From: Oegoconia quadripuncta
Lineage: Eukaryota > Arthropoda > Insecta > Lepidoptera > Autostichidae
Reading direction: 5' to 3'
Assembly (NCBI GenBank): GCA_949316235.1
Contig: OX438743.1
Location: forward strand, 18,969,771-19,033,770
Length of the DNA: 64,000 bases
Shown here: one piece after another, positions 12,843-23,301 of the stretch
Layout of the letters: the number at the start of each line of letters is the position of its first letter
How positions within the stretch are numbered: position 1 is the first letter of the stretch
Position numbers and translations under genes: made by a program
The notes under the pieces: model-generated
What the model saw: only the letters and a program-made list of their open reading frames with translations
What the model was told of the DNA's origin: nothing
Databases searched by the model: none

Positions 12843-13348
12843 TAAGTGACGCATTTCCCTAACATTGGAATGATTTTAGGTGATTGCGATATTTTTTGTT
12901 AAATAGCATTCCTCTGTTTTAAAAATAGGACATAACTAGTCGGTAAAGAGATCAATAATGTTGTATAATGAAATGAGGTACATCATTTAAAATAATATAG
13001 AATTTTGTGCACATAATTATTTTGCTATGGTGCTAAAACTAGTTAATTTGTAGTTAATGAATGCTTAAATATAAGAATTGCAATATAGTTTGCTCTAGAA
13101 CTTAACAAAAATATTATAAGTTTTGAATATTTTGAATGATACCTACTTACTAGGCATTTCTAATTTTATCCATTTTAGATTAAGTAACAGAATCTTATTG
13201 AATCCCTTTATATTCCTAAACTTAAAATAATAATGCTTGTATAAATAATACTTGTGTTAAATTGTACAGTTAACTGCATAGATACATCGTCATCACAATC
13301 GATTATAAAACATACTATGTACCTACTACCAGTACTAACTACATACAA

Positions 13349-13680
13349 CCGCCTCCGTGGCTCAATGTAAACAACATTGGGTTTACGATTCGGAGGTCAC
13401 GGGTTCGATCCCCAGCGGGGTACATGTTTAAGTACTCGGTTTGGTTGGTGGTAGGGCATTTTAAAATGTCCGCCTGGCTAGCTACCACCACCTTATCTAA
13501 ATCTGCCGTCAAGCAGCAATGTTAATAGCATTGTTGTGTTCTGGTTGTCAGAGATAAGATAGCCAGTCCCCCAAATGTGTTGGGGTTTGCCGGGTCAGTA
13601 CGCTTCCACCTTCGACCTCATCTTCATTTAACATCAGGTGTGATTGAGGTCAAGTACAAACCCGTCGTGCATAAAAAAAA
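13349..13680 (+). repeat. tRNA-derived SINE, family A, full length
   Basis: The head is tRNA-like: 'gcctccgtggctcaatgtaa' covers an A-box-like region, and the B box 'gggttcgatcc' falls near 13400-13412. The body contains 'ggttggtggtagggcatttt', and the 3' tail 'aacatcaggtgtgattgagg' leads to 'gtgcataaaaaaaa'. About 330 bp. This is the reference copy for the family. Confidence 0.85.
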
Positions 13681-13989
13681 TCATCTGTATCTCTGTCATC
13701 CACATGGATTGTAAAATATGTCCATTTATACTAATATGAGTACTTAGATGTCTTTTACAGAATTGACAATAAAATTTTAAACCTATTTAATTCTTTCGCT
13801 ATGCAGATGACTGTATATAACTAAGAGCAACATAAGAATATTGTAATATTTATGGTTTAGCTTAAAATGCTAGTTTTCATTGCGGGCTAAGCTCCAGATG
13901 TAGATTATTTAAATAAATTTCAATTATTTTTTTAATAAAATACAAATTCATTCTTTGTTTTATTTTCAGCCAGCTAACTAGGTACATCA

Positions 13990-14185
13990 GTAATTAACCC
14001 TAAACTGCTCTCTTAAACGGTGATGGAAAACATCGTGAGGAAACCTGCATGCCTGAGAAATTAAAATTCAAAGGTATGTGGAATACCCAACCCGCATTGG
14101 GCCAGCGGCGTGGTGACTATGGCCCCTACTCTCATAAATGAGGGAAGGCCTATATCCCTGCAGTGGGATGTTTATGAGCTGATGT
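13990..14185 (+). repeat. RTE-like LINE 3' fragment
   Basis: 'catcgtgaggaaacctgcat', 'cccgcattgggccagcg' and 'gtgggatgtttatgagctga' are the typical 3' end of lepidopteran RTE-type retrotransposons. The same block occurs inverted at 50975-51170. 5'-truncated, no ORF. Confidence 0.7.
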
Positions 14186-14251
14186 TTCTCCCCAATATTA
14201 TATTAAGAAAATTATTTATTTAATAAATTTCTTATATTATTTCTTATTATA

Positions 14252-14679
14252 CAGGGTGAAGTTTAATTCTCGGGTGACTCCGCTCCTGATTACGAACAAC
14301 TTTCCACTAGCAACCATACCATTACGAACGAACAACTTTCGCCAAGGAACCAAAGTCGAATTCGATCAAAAAATTTTCGATTTTTTGATCCGACAAAGTA
14401 AACCATTCTCAAATTACCATTAGTATGAAAGTCGAACAATTTTTGCCTGATTTCCGCTATGGTTCCTAGTGGAAAGTTGTTCGTTATCAGGAGTGGAGTG
14501 ACCAGCCGAAAATTGTCGGACTTCCATACTAAAGGTGGTTTCAGAATGGTTTACTTTGTATGGGTAATGGAAAATTTTTTGATCGAATTCGACTTTGGTT
14601 CCTTGGCGAAAGTTGTTCGTTCGTAATCAAGAGTGGCGTAACCAGTTAATGGGAATTACACGAATTCAAATTCACCCTG
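14252..14679. mobile_element. Foldback MITE with nested palindromes, TA target site
   Basis: The ends are CAGGGTGAA and TTCACCCTG, flanked by TA at 14250-14251 and 14680-14681. Long inner inverted repeats are visible: 'acgaacgaacaactttcgcc' pairs with 'ggcgaaagttgttcgttcgt', and 'ctgattacgaacaactttcc' pairs with 'ggaaagttgttcgttatcag'. The halves are thus built from related palindromic blocks. No ORF. Probably mobilised by a Tc1/mariner-type transposase. Confidence 0.75.
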
Positions 14680-15083
14680 TATACATATACCTACATACTA
14701 CAAATACACTTATTATTAGGTAAATAAGAATCCTGGGTTATATGTAAGAATTTGATCTACTGTACCTACATAACGATCGTTGTCCCAAATGAGGTGGTCA
14801 GAGATATTTCAAATACTGGGTAAATAAATAAAAAGGTAAATAAATAAATAATAATAAATATTTACCTATGAAATTGGAATTTTTTTTCTTCGTTAATCAT
14901 ATATACCAATTCCTACGATTTTCAAAGCTATATCCAAATTTGTTTTTTATTTGGAAAATGGAATATTATTTCAAGGTTTCCCATGAAATATTTTTTTTAT
15001 TTCTGGGATAAATTCACATAATAAAAAAAATTTGAACAGAGCTCTTTTCATGTGCTTCCCATAATCATTTCTTAGATTCGCTG

Positions 15084-15330
15084 AAACTTTTATAAACAAA
15101 TAAATATTTCGGACACTTACACCAATCATCTAGTCCCAAACTAAGCAAAGCTTGTACTATGGATACTAGATAACGGATAAACATACATAAATATTTATAT
15201 AAACATCCATGACTCAGGAATAAATGTTCATATTCATCACACAAACATTTACCCGTCGCGGGATTCGAACCCGCAACCGTTGGTTTCGCTGATAGGGTCA
15301 CTATCCACTACACAAATCGGTCGTCAAAGC
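15084..15330 (-). repeat. tRNA-derived SINE, family B
   Basis: On the - strand the head reads 'gacgaccgatttgtgtagtg' and then 'gcgggttcgaatcccgcga', a good B box. It is followed by a body shared with the copy at 51400-51650 ('gtgtgatgaatatgaacatt' compared with 'gtatgatgaatacagacatg'). The head resembles a tRNA but lacks a full cloverleaf, so I call it a SINE and not a tRNA gene. Confidence 0.7.
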
Positions 15331-16427
15331 GGTTACTTTAAAAAATTTACGCTGCCTATACTTAACTTAATGTATTCGATAATACACACAAAGTTTAGCT
15401 AAATTTGGATTTGCCGTTCCCAAAAAAAAAATCAAAAATGTTTGTATGGAGAAAACAGTCTTAATGAAATTCTTCATACAAAACGCCAATTTCATGAGTA
15501 AGGACCTAATATTAGCATATGTGTTTCCACAGCTTGCAACAACATCCACGGTTCACCTTTTTGCGAAATAGTATTCAGAAATGAAAACGTAAGAGGGGTT
15601 CAACCCATCGCTGTTAAAATGTGTAAATCTAGAGATTTAATTGTTTTAATGGCAAGTCCCTTAGTCGTCTTTTACGACGCCCGCGGGAAGAAACGAGTTT
15701 GTTTTATTCTTTGTACGTGCCAACACCACACAGTACTTGATCTACTATAACTATAATAATAATCTACATTTATTTTTCTGCCCAGTAGTTAATAATAATT
15801 AATAACAAGATTATTTATCTTATAAACAAATTCTTCCTGTAGTTAGTGCCTACCGGTATGTAAAATGGAGTTGTAATGTTCTAGTGGACACCCTAATGTT
15901 TATTTGTTTTAATAATTGAGGACAGTTAACATTACCATTTAAGATAATCTATCTAGAATTTGGCATCCGCGTTATGGCGAGGTGTCTCAAGTGGGAAGAA
16001 AGTAAAATATTTTACATCTGTTGTCATATCCATGTTTAAAAAGATACCATAAAAATATTTTTTGAATGGATTCAATCCATACTATACATATAAATATATG
16101 TATACTTGTGCTAACATGGATTCCTTACTTAGGGGACTGCTATGATCTAAAATAAATCCAATTCTTATTAACATATTAATAATGACTTTTTATTGATAAA
16201 GTACTTTTATACCTGTCTCTTTAACAAACTCATACATGTTATAAACTAAATTAGGTCCTTTACTAAATAAATTAAAATTATAATCAGTACCCTTTGTGTC
16301 CCCTGAATCTTCTTCTGTTATCTAACTGTAAATGAAAGAAAAAAGAAAGTGAGACATTGCAAAAACTGGTTTCGGAGATATGTAATGAATGGCCTTCCGT
16401 TATTGCCTAGCTTAAGTAGTAAGGAAC
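15331..16427. other. Intergenic AT-rich DNA
   Basis: No gene-like frame or clear repeat boundary is visible. The short frame at 15367-15549 (- strand) has no splice or homology support. Confidence 0.4.
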
Positions 16428-16643
16428 TTCGGTTGGTGGTAGGGCATTCGATATGTCCGCCTGGCTAGCTACCACCATCTTATCTAATGTTAATAGCATT
16501 GTTGTGTTCCAGTTCTCAGAGATAAGATAGCCAGTTCCCCAAATATATGGATTTCCGGGTCAGTACGCTTCCACCTTCGGCCGCGTCTTCACTTAACATC
16601 AGGTGTGATTGAGGTCAACTAACCCGTTGTGCATAAAAAAAAC
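16428..16643 (+). repeat. Family A SINE, 5'-truncated
   Basis: Begins inside the body at 'ttcggttggtggtagggcat' and ends with the family tail and an A run. The tRNA head is absent. Confidence 0.75.
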
Positions 16644-18877
16644 CAACTGTCATATTCTCACCAATGCTGGTTAAGGAGATAGCACTAAAGACATGAGAGT
16701 GGGATAGTGGTATATTTCGTCCAAATGAACAGGACGTGTATTATCTCACGCGACATAATATACATATATCGCACCTGTCATGCTACTTAGTGGTCTAGCA
16801 ATTATCTATAGATTGTGGTGACCATTTGCTATCAACCTATTTCCCACTTTGTTTTCAAGGGTCGTACGACAAAATGTCACATGACAAAGTGTTCGTATGG
16901 TCGCGCCCAACATGTAGCGTCAACAAAAAAAAATTTTAAAAAAAGTTGAAAAAATTTCGAAAAATTTTCAAAGTCCAAAAAAAATTTTTTTTTTTTTATG
17001 CGTTTCATAGTGCCCCGAAGGCTATACTCCAACTCCACTAACCCGCCCCGAAGGCTACACCGCGACCCAATTGTGACCCTGTCCTGCTATTCCAATATAG
17101 AAAATATACAATCAAATAGTAGCAGATTGCATGTGTCTGTACTGTTGACCACATTAAATTAGCTGCTACAACATAATAATTTTAAATTTGGAAAACCCCT
17201 ATTGAGTACAAAATAATCTATGTAAACCACACCAACGGTGTTAAAAGCTAAAAAAACCTTTGAAATATCTCAAGCAGTTACCGTCAAACATGGTGAAGAA
17301 CAATCTCACAAACACCAGCTATAGTAAAAAAAAAGGCCTCATCTTCACTTAACATCAGGTGTGATTAAGGTCAAGTGCTAACCCGTTGTGGATAAAAAAA
17401 AAATCCTTTTTCAAAATGGTTCAGCTGTTTTCGTGCTACAATGCCGCAGACAGGTAGGCTTTAAGCTGCCAATACCCCTAATGTCGAATTGGTGTGAATT
17501 ATGCTCCCTGCAGTACACTTTTTTACACATAAATAAGACTAAATACAATCTCAATCCACTCTCTCACCAATCCAAAATCAATTTACTTTTTATATTAGTT
17601 CAGTTTTGATACAGGAGATTTCTTTAGGGTAGATGCTCGTATGGTATCATCAACAGCCTGCAGAAGATGGTGTGATTTACACTGCACAATTTGTGCAGTT
17701 TTATTAAAAATAAAATGTTCATATCGACAGTTTATGGAAGGCCAATACATGTCTTACAATATAATTTCCATCACTTTCCATGGGAACATATATCTCCACT
17801 CTGAGCAGCACTGATGTTGCTGTCCATCACTTGTACTGGTATGTTAAGCCTATTGCAGTTAGTTCTATTTTTAGATTGCGATGCCATGGCCACGAGGCGT
17901 ATGCTTCATTTGGGTAAGGGCTATCCCGAACCCAGAGACTACATGCTCTTTCCACTAACCTGTGTCAATATGAACTCTATAAGGTGGCAGTAGGAGAGAG
18001 CGAAAGAAGGGGAAATGGAAAAGACCCGGATTGGGTCGAGGTGCCGCCCAACCCCACGGCGAATATAAAAAAATTTCTATTTTAGACATTAGCCTGACAT
18101 AACAAGAAATTTTAAATGAAATAAGAACTCACCAAAGACCGTTTACACTCAAAGAAGCTTTGCCTCAATTGAACACACTCTTCTGGGACTAGATGGTCTT
18201 TTAGACATTCTCGAGGGGTCTTTTTGTCCTAAAAACCATAATGCATATTGAGTAATTGTTAGATACAGGCTATACTTTGCTTGTAATGAAGCAATAACAC
18301 CTCATTAAAAGTGAAGACAATTTGTGAAAAACATTTCCACAGCATCAAACACAATCAATGCCTAAATGCCATAAGTGTGGCCGCATTCTGGTCCTAAAGA
18401 ATTTGATATTTTTGACATTGACTCGCTAAGAAGAATACCTAAATAAATACTTATATTATTTAATGTACATGAAAGATATGTGGTCTTCATGGTGTATTCG
18501 GCTCGGTCTTCGTATAAAGGGCCCACCATTCTGGTCTGTGAATGAATCTACATTCACAGACAGGGGGTCAAAAATGTGCAGTTTGTTATTTTAGTCTAAC
18601 CTTTTTACAACAATTACTTTCTAATAAACACATCTTGAGATCAGCTCTAATCCCGGCGCAAGACGATTTGTCTTGTAAACCAATTTCATCTGGGGCGAAG
18701 GTAACCATGTTGGTTGCCCGTCTCTTTGTATTGTACTAAACAAACTACAGAAAACCTATCTACGGAAAATATTGCTCAAATTATCAAATAAAAATCCTTT
18801 CAACAAACTCATCAAAGTCGAACCCCCAGAACAAAATTTCAATATTTATTATACATAACCTCAAAGAGTGTCAATGT
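16644..18877. other. Intergenic repeat-rich stretch
   Basis: Contains a family A SINE tail at 17335-17403, a homopolymer-rich patch at 16925-17000 next to twin 'gccccgaaggcta' words (17012, 17045), and a LINE-like fragment at about 17400-17470 (cagctgttttcgtgctacaa). A block at 18370-18440 (ctaaagaatttgatattttt) also occurs at 43915-43985 inside a retroposon. No gene is supported. Confidence 0.4.
17335..17403 (+). repeat. Family A SINE 3' tail fragment
   Basis: Only the last 70 bases of the family are present, from 'ggcctcatcttcacttaaca' to the A run. Confidence 0.65.
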
Positions 18878-19545
18878 CAACTTTTTTTTTATTCACTCCT
18901 CTCGGAGAAGGCATAGGGATATGTCATAGAGCCATGTCTTATTTCTTCAGTTTAGTGAAGTCACTCTCAGTCAAAACAAGTCATTCGTCGTATACTTAGC
19001 GCATACAGTCTAGTCACTCAAGTAATTCTTCAGTAAAGTGGCAGAATGCTTTACGAAAGATTTTGGCGGCTTCTTTGGGAACCCGAAAGCTTCGTTATGC
19101 ACTTTAATTCACACTTCCCTTCACTTGTACACCATCACTGACTTTTGCTGCACAATAATCTGTCATTATTAAGCTTTAATTATATCTTTGAGAGACAAGG
19201 CCAGCATCCGGAATTCCTTCATAAAGACAATGGCCCCACAACTTAAATATTGCTATTCACTGTTTAACTATGAAATGTGTATAATTTTTGCTCCTACGTC
19301 AACCGAAAAGAGTCTGTGTCTGTGGCGTTGTGAATCCAAAATCCGATTATAAACTCAGAATTAATAAAACCACCTCAAGATTGGGATGACACTAAGTAAA
19401 AAGTTTTTAACATTTCATATAAGAACTTAATTAAAACACGGAATGAAAAGAAAAAAGGTTAACGACGGGTTCGTAATAGAGAATGCACAAATTATAAGAA
19501 ATATAAACAAAAATGCAACATCACTCGCTGAGTTCTCCCGTCAAA
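18878..19545 (-). repeat. Family D poly(A) retroposon, old and interrupted copy
   Basis: On the - strand this matches the family seen at 20166-21463. The 3' part lies at about 18878-19205, beginning with a T run and 'cctctcggagaaggc'. The 5' part lies at about 19480-19545 and includes 'ctcgctgagttctcccg'. The two are separated by about 275 bp of unrelated sequence. Divergence from the other copies is clearly higher. Confidence 0.6.
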
Positions 19546-19689
19546 ATTATTTCGTTTTATTTCACTCCTCTCGGAGAAGGCCAAGGGTAGCCATGTGATG
19601 AAAATTAGAAAGATGAAAGATTTTTAGCTTTTAACATAATTTAGTTTTTTTTTTGCACAAACGGGTTAGCACTTGACCTCACCTTGACC

Positions 19690-19985
19690 TTGACTCGCGC
19701 TTGCTCAACTTGGCAATGATGGTAACTACTGTAAATCGCGCCATGGAAGAAACTTATTTGTTCAGTTTAGTGAAGTCACTCGTCGCTCAAAACAATTTCA
19801 AGAAACAAAAACAAAAGGACTTTCTAAGGGAGCTGAGCCTATACAGCCTAATCAAGATGCCCACATCGAACGCCTTGACGTCAGAGCATTACAGTTTTGC
19901 CTTTTATGTGTGGGCTCAGCTCCCTTTGCCTGTCCGACAGGACAAACAATACCAAAAAAAAAGAAAAAAAAAAGGATTTTGACAT
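19690..19985 (+). repeat. Retroposon (family E), poly(A)-ended
   Basis: The segment ends with 'gtgggctcagctccctttgc', 'ctgtccgacaggac' and an A-rich run. The last 50 bases resemble the tails of families C (43671-43975) and D, while the upstream part differs. An 80-90 codon frame runs through it, but I see nothing protein-like in it. The 5' boundary is uncertain. Confidence 0.4.
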
Positions 19986-20018
19986 TACTTTATCAGCAGA
20001 AAAATCAACAGCTGATCA

Positions 20019-20561
20019 GGAGCCTGATTCTCACATACTCGAGATTTCAATGTCGAACGACATCAATAGGTTTGTCACTTTTACACACGTATATAAGTGT
20101 GAAAGAGATAGACATGCCAATGTCTATCGATAGACAAATGTCGAGTGTGCGAGAATAGGGGTCCAGGCTTTTTGGCGGGAACTCGGCGAGTGAAGTAGCA
20201 TTTTTCTTTATAATTCTTATAATTTGTGCATTCCGACTTTTGAAGCTTAATAATGGCAGAATATTGTGCAGCAAACGTTAGTGATGGTGTACAAGTGAAA
20301 GGAAGTGTAAATTAAAGTGCGTAACGGAGCTTTCGGGTTCCCACAAGAAGCCGCCAAAATCTTTTGTAAAGCATTCTGCCACTTTACTGAAGAATGACTT
20401 GACCGTGACTAGACTCTGTATACGCCAAGTATACGACGAATGACTTGTTTTGACTGAGACTGACTTGCAAAATGAAGAAATAAGATAAAGAGGACATGGC
20501 TGTTATGGGCTAGATCCCTTTGCCTTCTCCTAGAGGAGAAAATTAAACCTAAAAAAAAAAG
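20019..20561 (+). repeat. Family D poly(A) retroposon, long copy with 14-bp target duplication
   Basis: Flanked by TCAACAGCTGATCA at 20005-20018 and 20562-20575. The family core (from 'ggctttttggcgggaactcg' at about 20166 to the A run at 20560) is preceded by an extra 147 bp whose two ends form an inverted repeat ('gattctcacatactcga' with 'tcgagtgtgcgagaatag'). The core contains 'atggcagaatattgtgcagc', giving a 20-codon frame, and the tail 'gatccctttgccttctccta'. Confidence 0.75.
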
Positions 20562-20604
20562 TCAACAGCTGATCAATGCCAAAAAATACCCAAGGATTTA
20601 TTTT

Positions 20605-21000
20605 GGCTTTTTGGCGGGAACTCGTCGAGCAAAGTAGCATTTTTCTTTATAGTTCTTATAATTTGTGCATTCTGACTTTTGAAGCTTAATAATGGCAGAA
20701 TATTGTGCAGCAAACGTTAGTGATGGTGTACAAGTGAAGGGAAGTGTAAATTAAAGTGCGTAACGGAGCTTTCGGGTTCCCACAAGAAGCCGCCAAAATC
20801 TTTTGTAAAGCATTCTGCCACTTTACTGAAGAATGACTTGACCGTGACTAGACTCTGTATACGCCAAGTATACGACGAATGACTTGTTTTGACTGAGACT
20901 GACTTACAAAATGAAGAAATAAGAAAAATAAGACATGGCTGTTATGGGCTAGATCCCTTTGCCTTCTCCTAGAGGAGAAAATAAAACTAAAAAAAAAAAA
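20605..21000 (+). repeat. Family D poly(A) retroposon, copy 2
   Basis: Nearly identical to the core of the previous copy. Flanked by a target duplication GGATTTATTTT (5' copy 20594-20604, 3' copy 21001-21011, after the A run). The 5' end is exactly at 'ggctttttggcggg', the same as in copy 3 and in the copy at 46798-47189, so this is a discrete end and not random truncation. Confidence 0.8.
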
Positions 21001-21072
21001 GGATTTATTTTTTGCCATAACTTTCTGAGTAATCTGTGCCATAACTAACACTAAATTGGAATTGGAAAAGCG

Positions 21073-21463
21073 GCTTTTTGGCGGGAACTCGGCGAGTGAA
21101 GTAGCATTTTTCTTTATAATTCTTATAATTTGTGCATTCTAACTTTTGAAGCTTAATAATGGCAGAATATTGTGCAGCAAACGTTAGTGATGGTGTACAA
21201 GTGAAGGGAAGTGTAAATTAAAGTGCGTAACGGAGCTTTCGGGTTCCCACAAGAAGCCGCCAAAATCTTTTGTAAAGCATTCTGCCACTTTACTGAAGAA
21301 TGACTTGACCGTGACTAGACTCTGTATACGCCAAGTATACGACGAATTACTTGTTTTGACTGAGACTGACTTACAAACTGAAGAAATAAGACATGGCTGT
21401 TATGGGCTAGATCCCTTTGCCTTCTCCTAGAGGAGAGAATGAAACGAAAAAAAAAAAAAAAAA
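21073..21463 (+). repeat. Family D poly(A) retroposon, copy 3, nested in the LINE 5' UTR
   Basis: Flanked by TGGAAAAGCG at 21063-21072 and 21464-21473. Because the first copy of that duplication straddles the LINE's own start, this element inserted after the LINE. The sequence is almost identical to copies 1 and 2 and ends in a long A run. Confidence 0.85.
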
Positions 21464-21678
21464 TGGAAAAGCGCGGGAAATTTCGGTTGGACCGGGTGTA
21501 TTTTTTCGTGTTAAAGTTTTAAAATTATTTTTTTATTACTTAGTCGGTTCAGATAAGGTGTATTAGTAAATATTTGTTATTTGTAGTGTATATATTATAT
21601 ATTTGTGTAATATCTTTCTATTTATCGGTAAGTTTTTGTACATATTTGTAATATAGGTCGCTACAAGCCTCGGGTCGT

Positions 21679-23301
21679 ATGAACGACCCGCCTATTGACC
21701 CATTGGGGGATTTAGGCTCTGGCTTAAATCACCCTGTTGCTAGCTATATAACTATTGATGGAAGTGGTAAGGATTCTGATGAGTCTGTAGCGGCAAGTGG
21801 AAGGGAAACGGATACATCAATTTCTGAAAAAGTATCTTCGCGTAAAAGACGTTCACATAAACATAGAGTGTGTAAACAATGCCATAAAACGAAGCGAAGT
21901 AGACAAGGAGTGATTCCCGAAGGATCCTCTATTCTTGACTCAGAGTGTATTTGCCACTCCAAATCTGAAACAAACAAAGATTCTGATATATCATTAGTCT
22001 CACAGTCTGTGTCCCAACAGGTTCCCATTACTCAGTCATTAAATCAATCGCTTCCACAAGACTCAAAGAAAGCTGAAGAGACTTCCCATGTGCAAATAGG
22101 TAGGAAGGAGTACCAACCCTCAGATGTAGGTCCTTATATAGTTCATGTGCAACGTATAACTGATGCAGAGAACAGTGGCACCATTCTGCACCCTATTGCT
22201 TTTGGTAATTTGTTCCAAAATATTGTTCCTGGCAGTGTTAAGAGAATCGGTAGAAACAAATGTGTTGTTGCTTTTACTAACCCACTTCATGCCAATTTAT
22301 TTATAAACAGTAACTTATTACCCTTGAACAGGTTTAAAACTTTTTTGCCGACATTCAATGTCACACGTATGGGCTTGGTCAGAGGTGTTCCATCTGACTG
22401 GAGTATTGAAGAAGTCAAGGAAAATATTTCAACTCCCATTGGTACTGGTGACGTATTAAAAATTAGACGATTGAACTATAAAGTACAAGTAAATGGGTCA
22501 TCTACTTGGAAGCCATCCCAAACTATTGTAATAACATTTGATGGTCAAGCCCTGCCAAAAAGGATTTACATGTGTTATAATGCTCTTCCGGTTGAAACTT
22601 ATGTATTCCCTACAATCCAATGTTTCCGATGTTGTCGTTTTGGCCATACCAAAAATCAATGTCGATCGTCTCTCCCCAGATGTTATAAGTGTGGTCAAAA
22701 TCATTTTGGAGAATTCTGCTCCATAGAAGAGGATTCTGCCTCTTGTATTAATTGTTCAGGATGTCACTTTGCTACTAATAAGTTTTGTCCTGAATTTAAA
22801 CGACAAAAAGACATTAAACACACAATGGCCCATTCATGTATTTCCTATGCTGAGGCAAGTAAAGTTCACCCTGCTGTTTCAAAATCTTATGCTGAAATTC
22901 TTGCTGCTGCTCCAACTAAGCCCAATACAGATCTCAGTTTTCCTTATCATCCCAAATCTTCTTCCCCCACTAAAAAAACAGTGTTTTTAAAACCAAGGTC
23001 TCCTCCTAAGTCTGTGAAGGGCTATGACAGAGCAGCTCATAATGCTGTCATTCGTCAATTTCAGGCTCCAACCCCAGCTAATGGATGTGCCTTGACAAAT
23101 GATTCTGGTAGGAAAGAAGAGAGTGGTATTAACGAACAATTAACTGATGTCGTTGTTTGTCTCATTAATATGTTAGTTAAAAACAATGTCCTAAACTTAG
23201 AACCGTACAACGCTGAACTTTTGAATACACTACTTTTAAATAAAAATTTTAACAATGGATACGACAATAATTCAGTGGAATTGCCGGTCAATAGTTCCTA
23301 A
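21679..23301 (+). CDS. LINE ORF1, gag-like nucleic-acid-binding protein, 540 aa
   Basis: The ATG at 21679 opens a 540-residue frame without interruptions. The N-terminal 150 residues are serine-rich and basic with a Cys cluster (CKQCHKTKR). The middle part is a globular region, as in the RNA-binding portion of retrotransposon gag proteins. A row of zinc knuckles follows, starting at C315 (CFRCCRFGHTKNQC, CCHC spacing), then CYKCGQNHFGEFC and CINCSGCHFATNKFC. In Jockey and I elements this protein packages the RNA with ORF2 product into a ribonucleoprotein. The C-terminal part is proline- and lysine-rich. Its end overlaps the ORF2 start, so ORF2 may be translated by re-initiation or from an internal start. 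Confidence 0.9.
   Translation: MNDPPIDPLGDLGSGLNHPVASYITIDGSGKDSDESVAASGRETDTSISEKVSSRKRRSHKHRVCKQCHKTKRSRQGVIPEGSSILDSECICHSKSETNKDSDISLVSQSVSQQVPITQSLNQSLPQDSKKAEETSHVQIGRKEYQPSDVGPYIVHVQRITDAENSGTILHPIAFGNLFQNIVPGSVKRIGRNKCVVAFTNPLHANLFINSNLLPLNRFKTFLPTFNVTRMGLVRGVPSDWSIEEVKENISTPIGTGDVLKIRRLNYKVQVNGSSTWKPSQTIVITFDGQALPKRIYMCYNALPVETYVFPTIQCFRCCRFGHTKNQCRSSLPRCYKCGQNHFGEFCSIEEDSASCINCSGCHFATNKFCPEFKRQKDIKHTMAHSCISYAEASKVHPAVSKSYAEILAAAPTKPNTDLSFPYHPKSSSPTKKTVFLKPRSPPKSVKGYDRAAHNAVIRQFQAPTPANGCALTNDSGRKEESGINEQLTDVVVCLINMLVKNNVLNLEPYNAELLNTLLLNKNFNNGYDNNSVELPVNSS

Noticed and set aside
13351..13425. tRNA gene at the head of the SINE
   Set aside because: The same tRNA-like head with the same downstream body occurs in many copies, and acceptor-stem pairing is incomplete.
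15240..15330. tRNA gene on the - strand
   Set aside because: A good B box but no complete cloverleaf. It continues into a SINE body shared with 51400-51650, so it is a tRNA-derived SINE.
20700..20760. 20-codon frame (atggcagaatattg...) repeated in family D as a functional peptide
   Set aside because: It is present only because the retroposon copies are near identical. No evidence of selection or translation.
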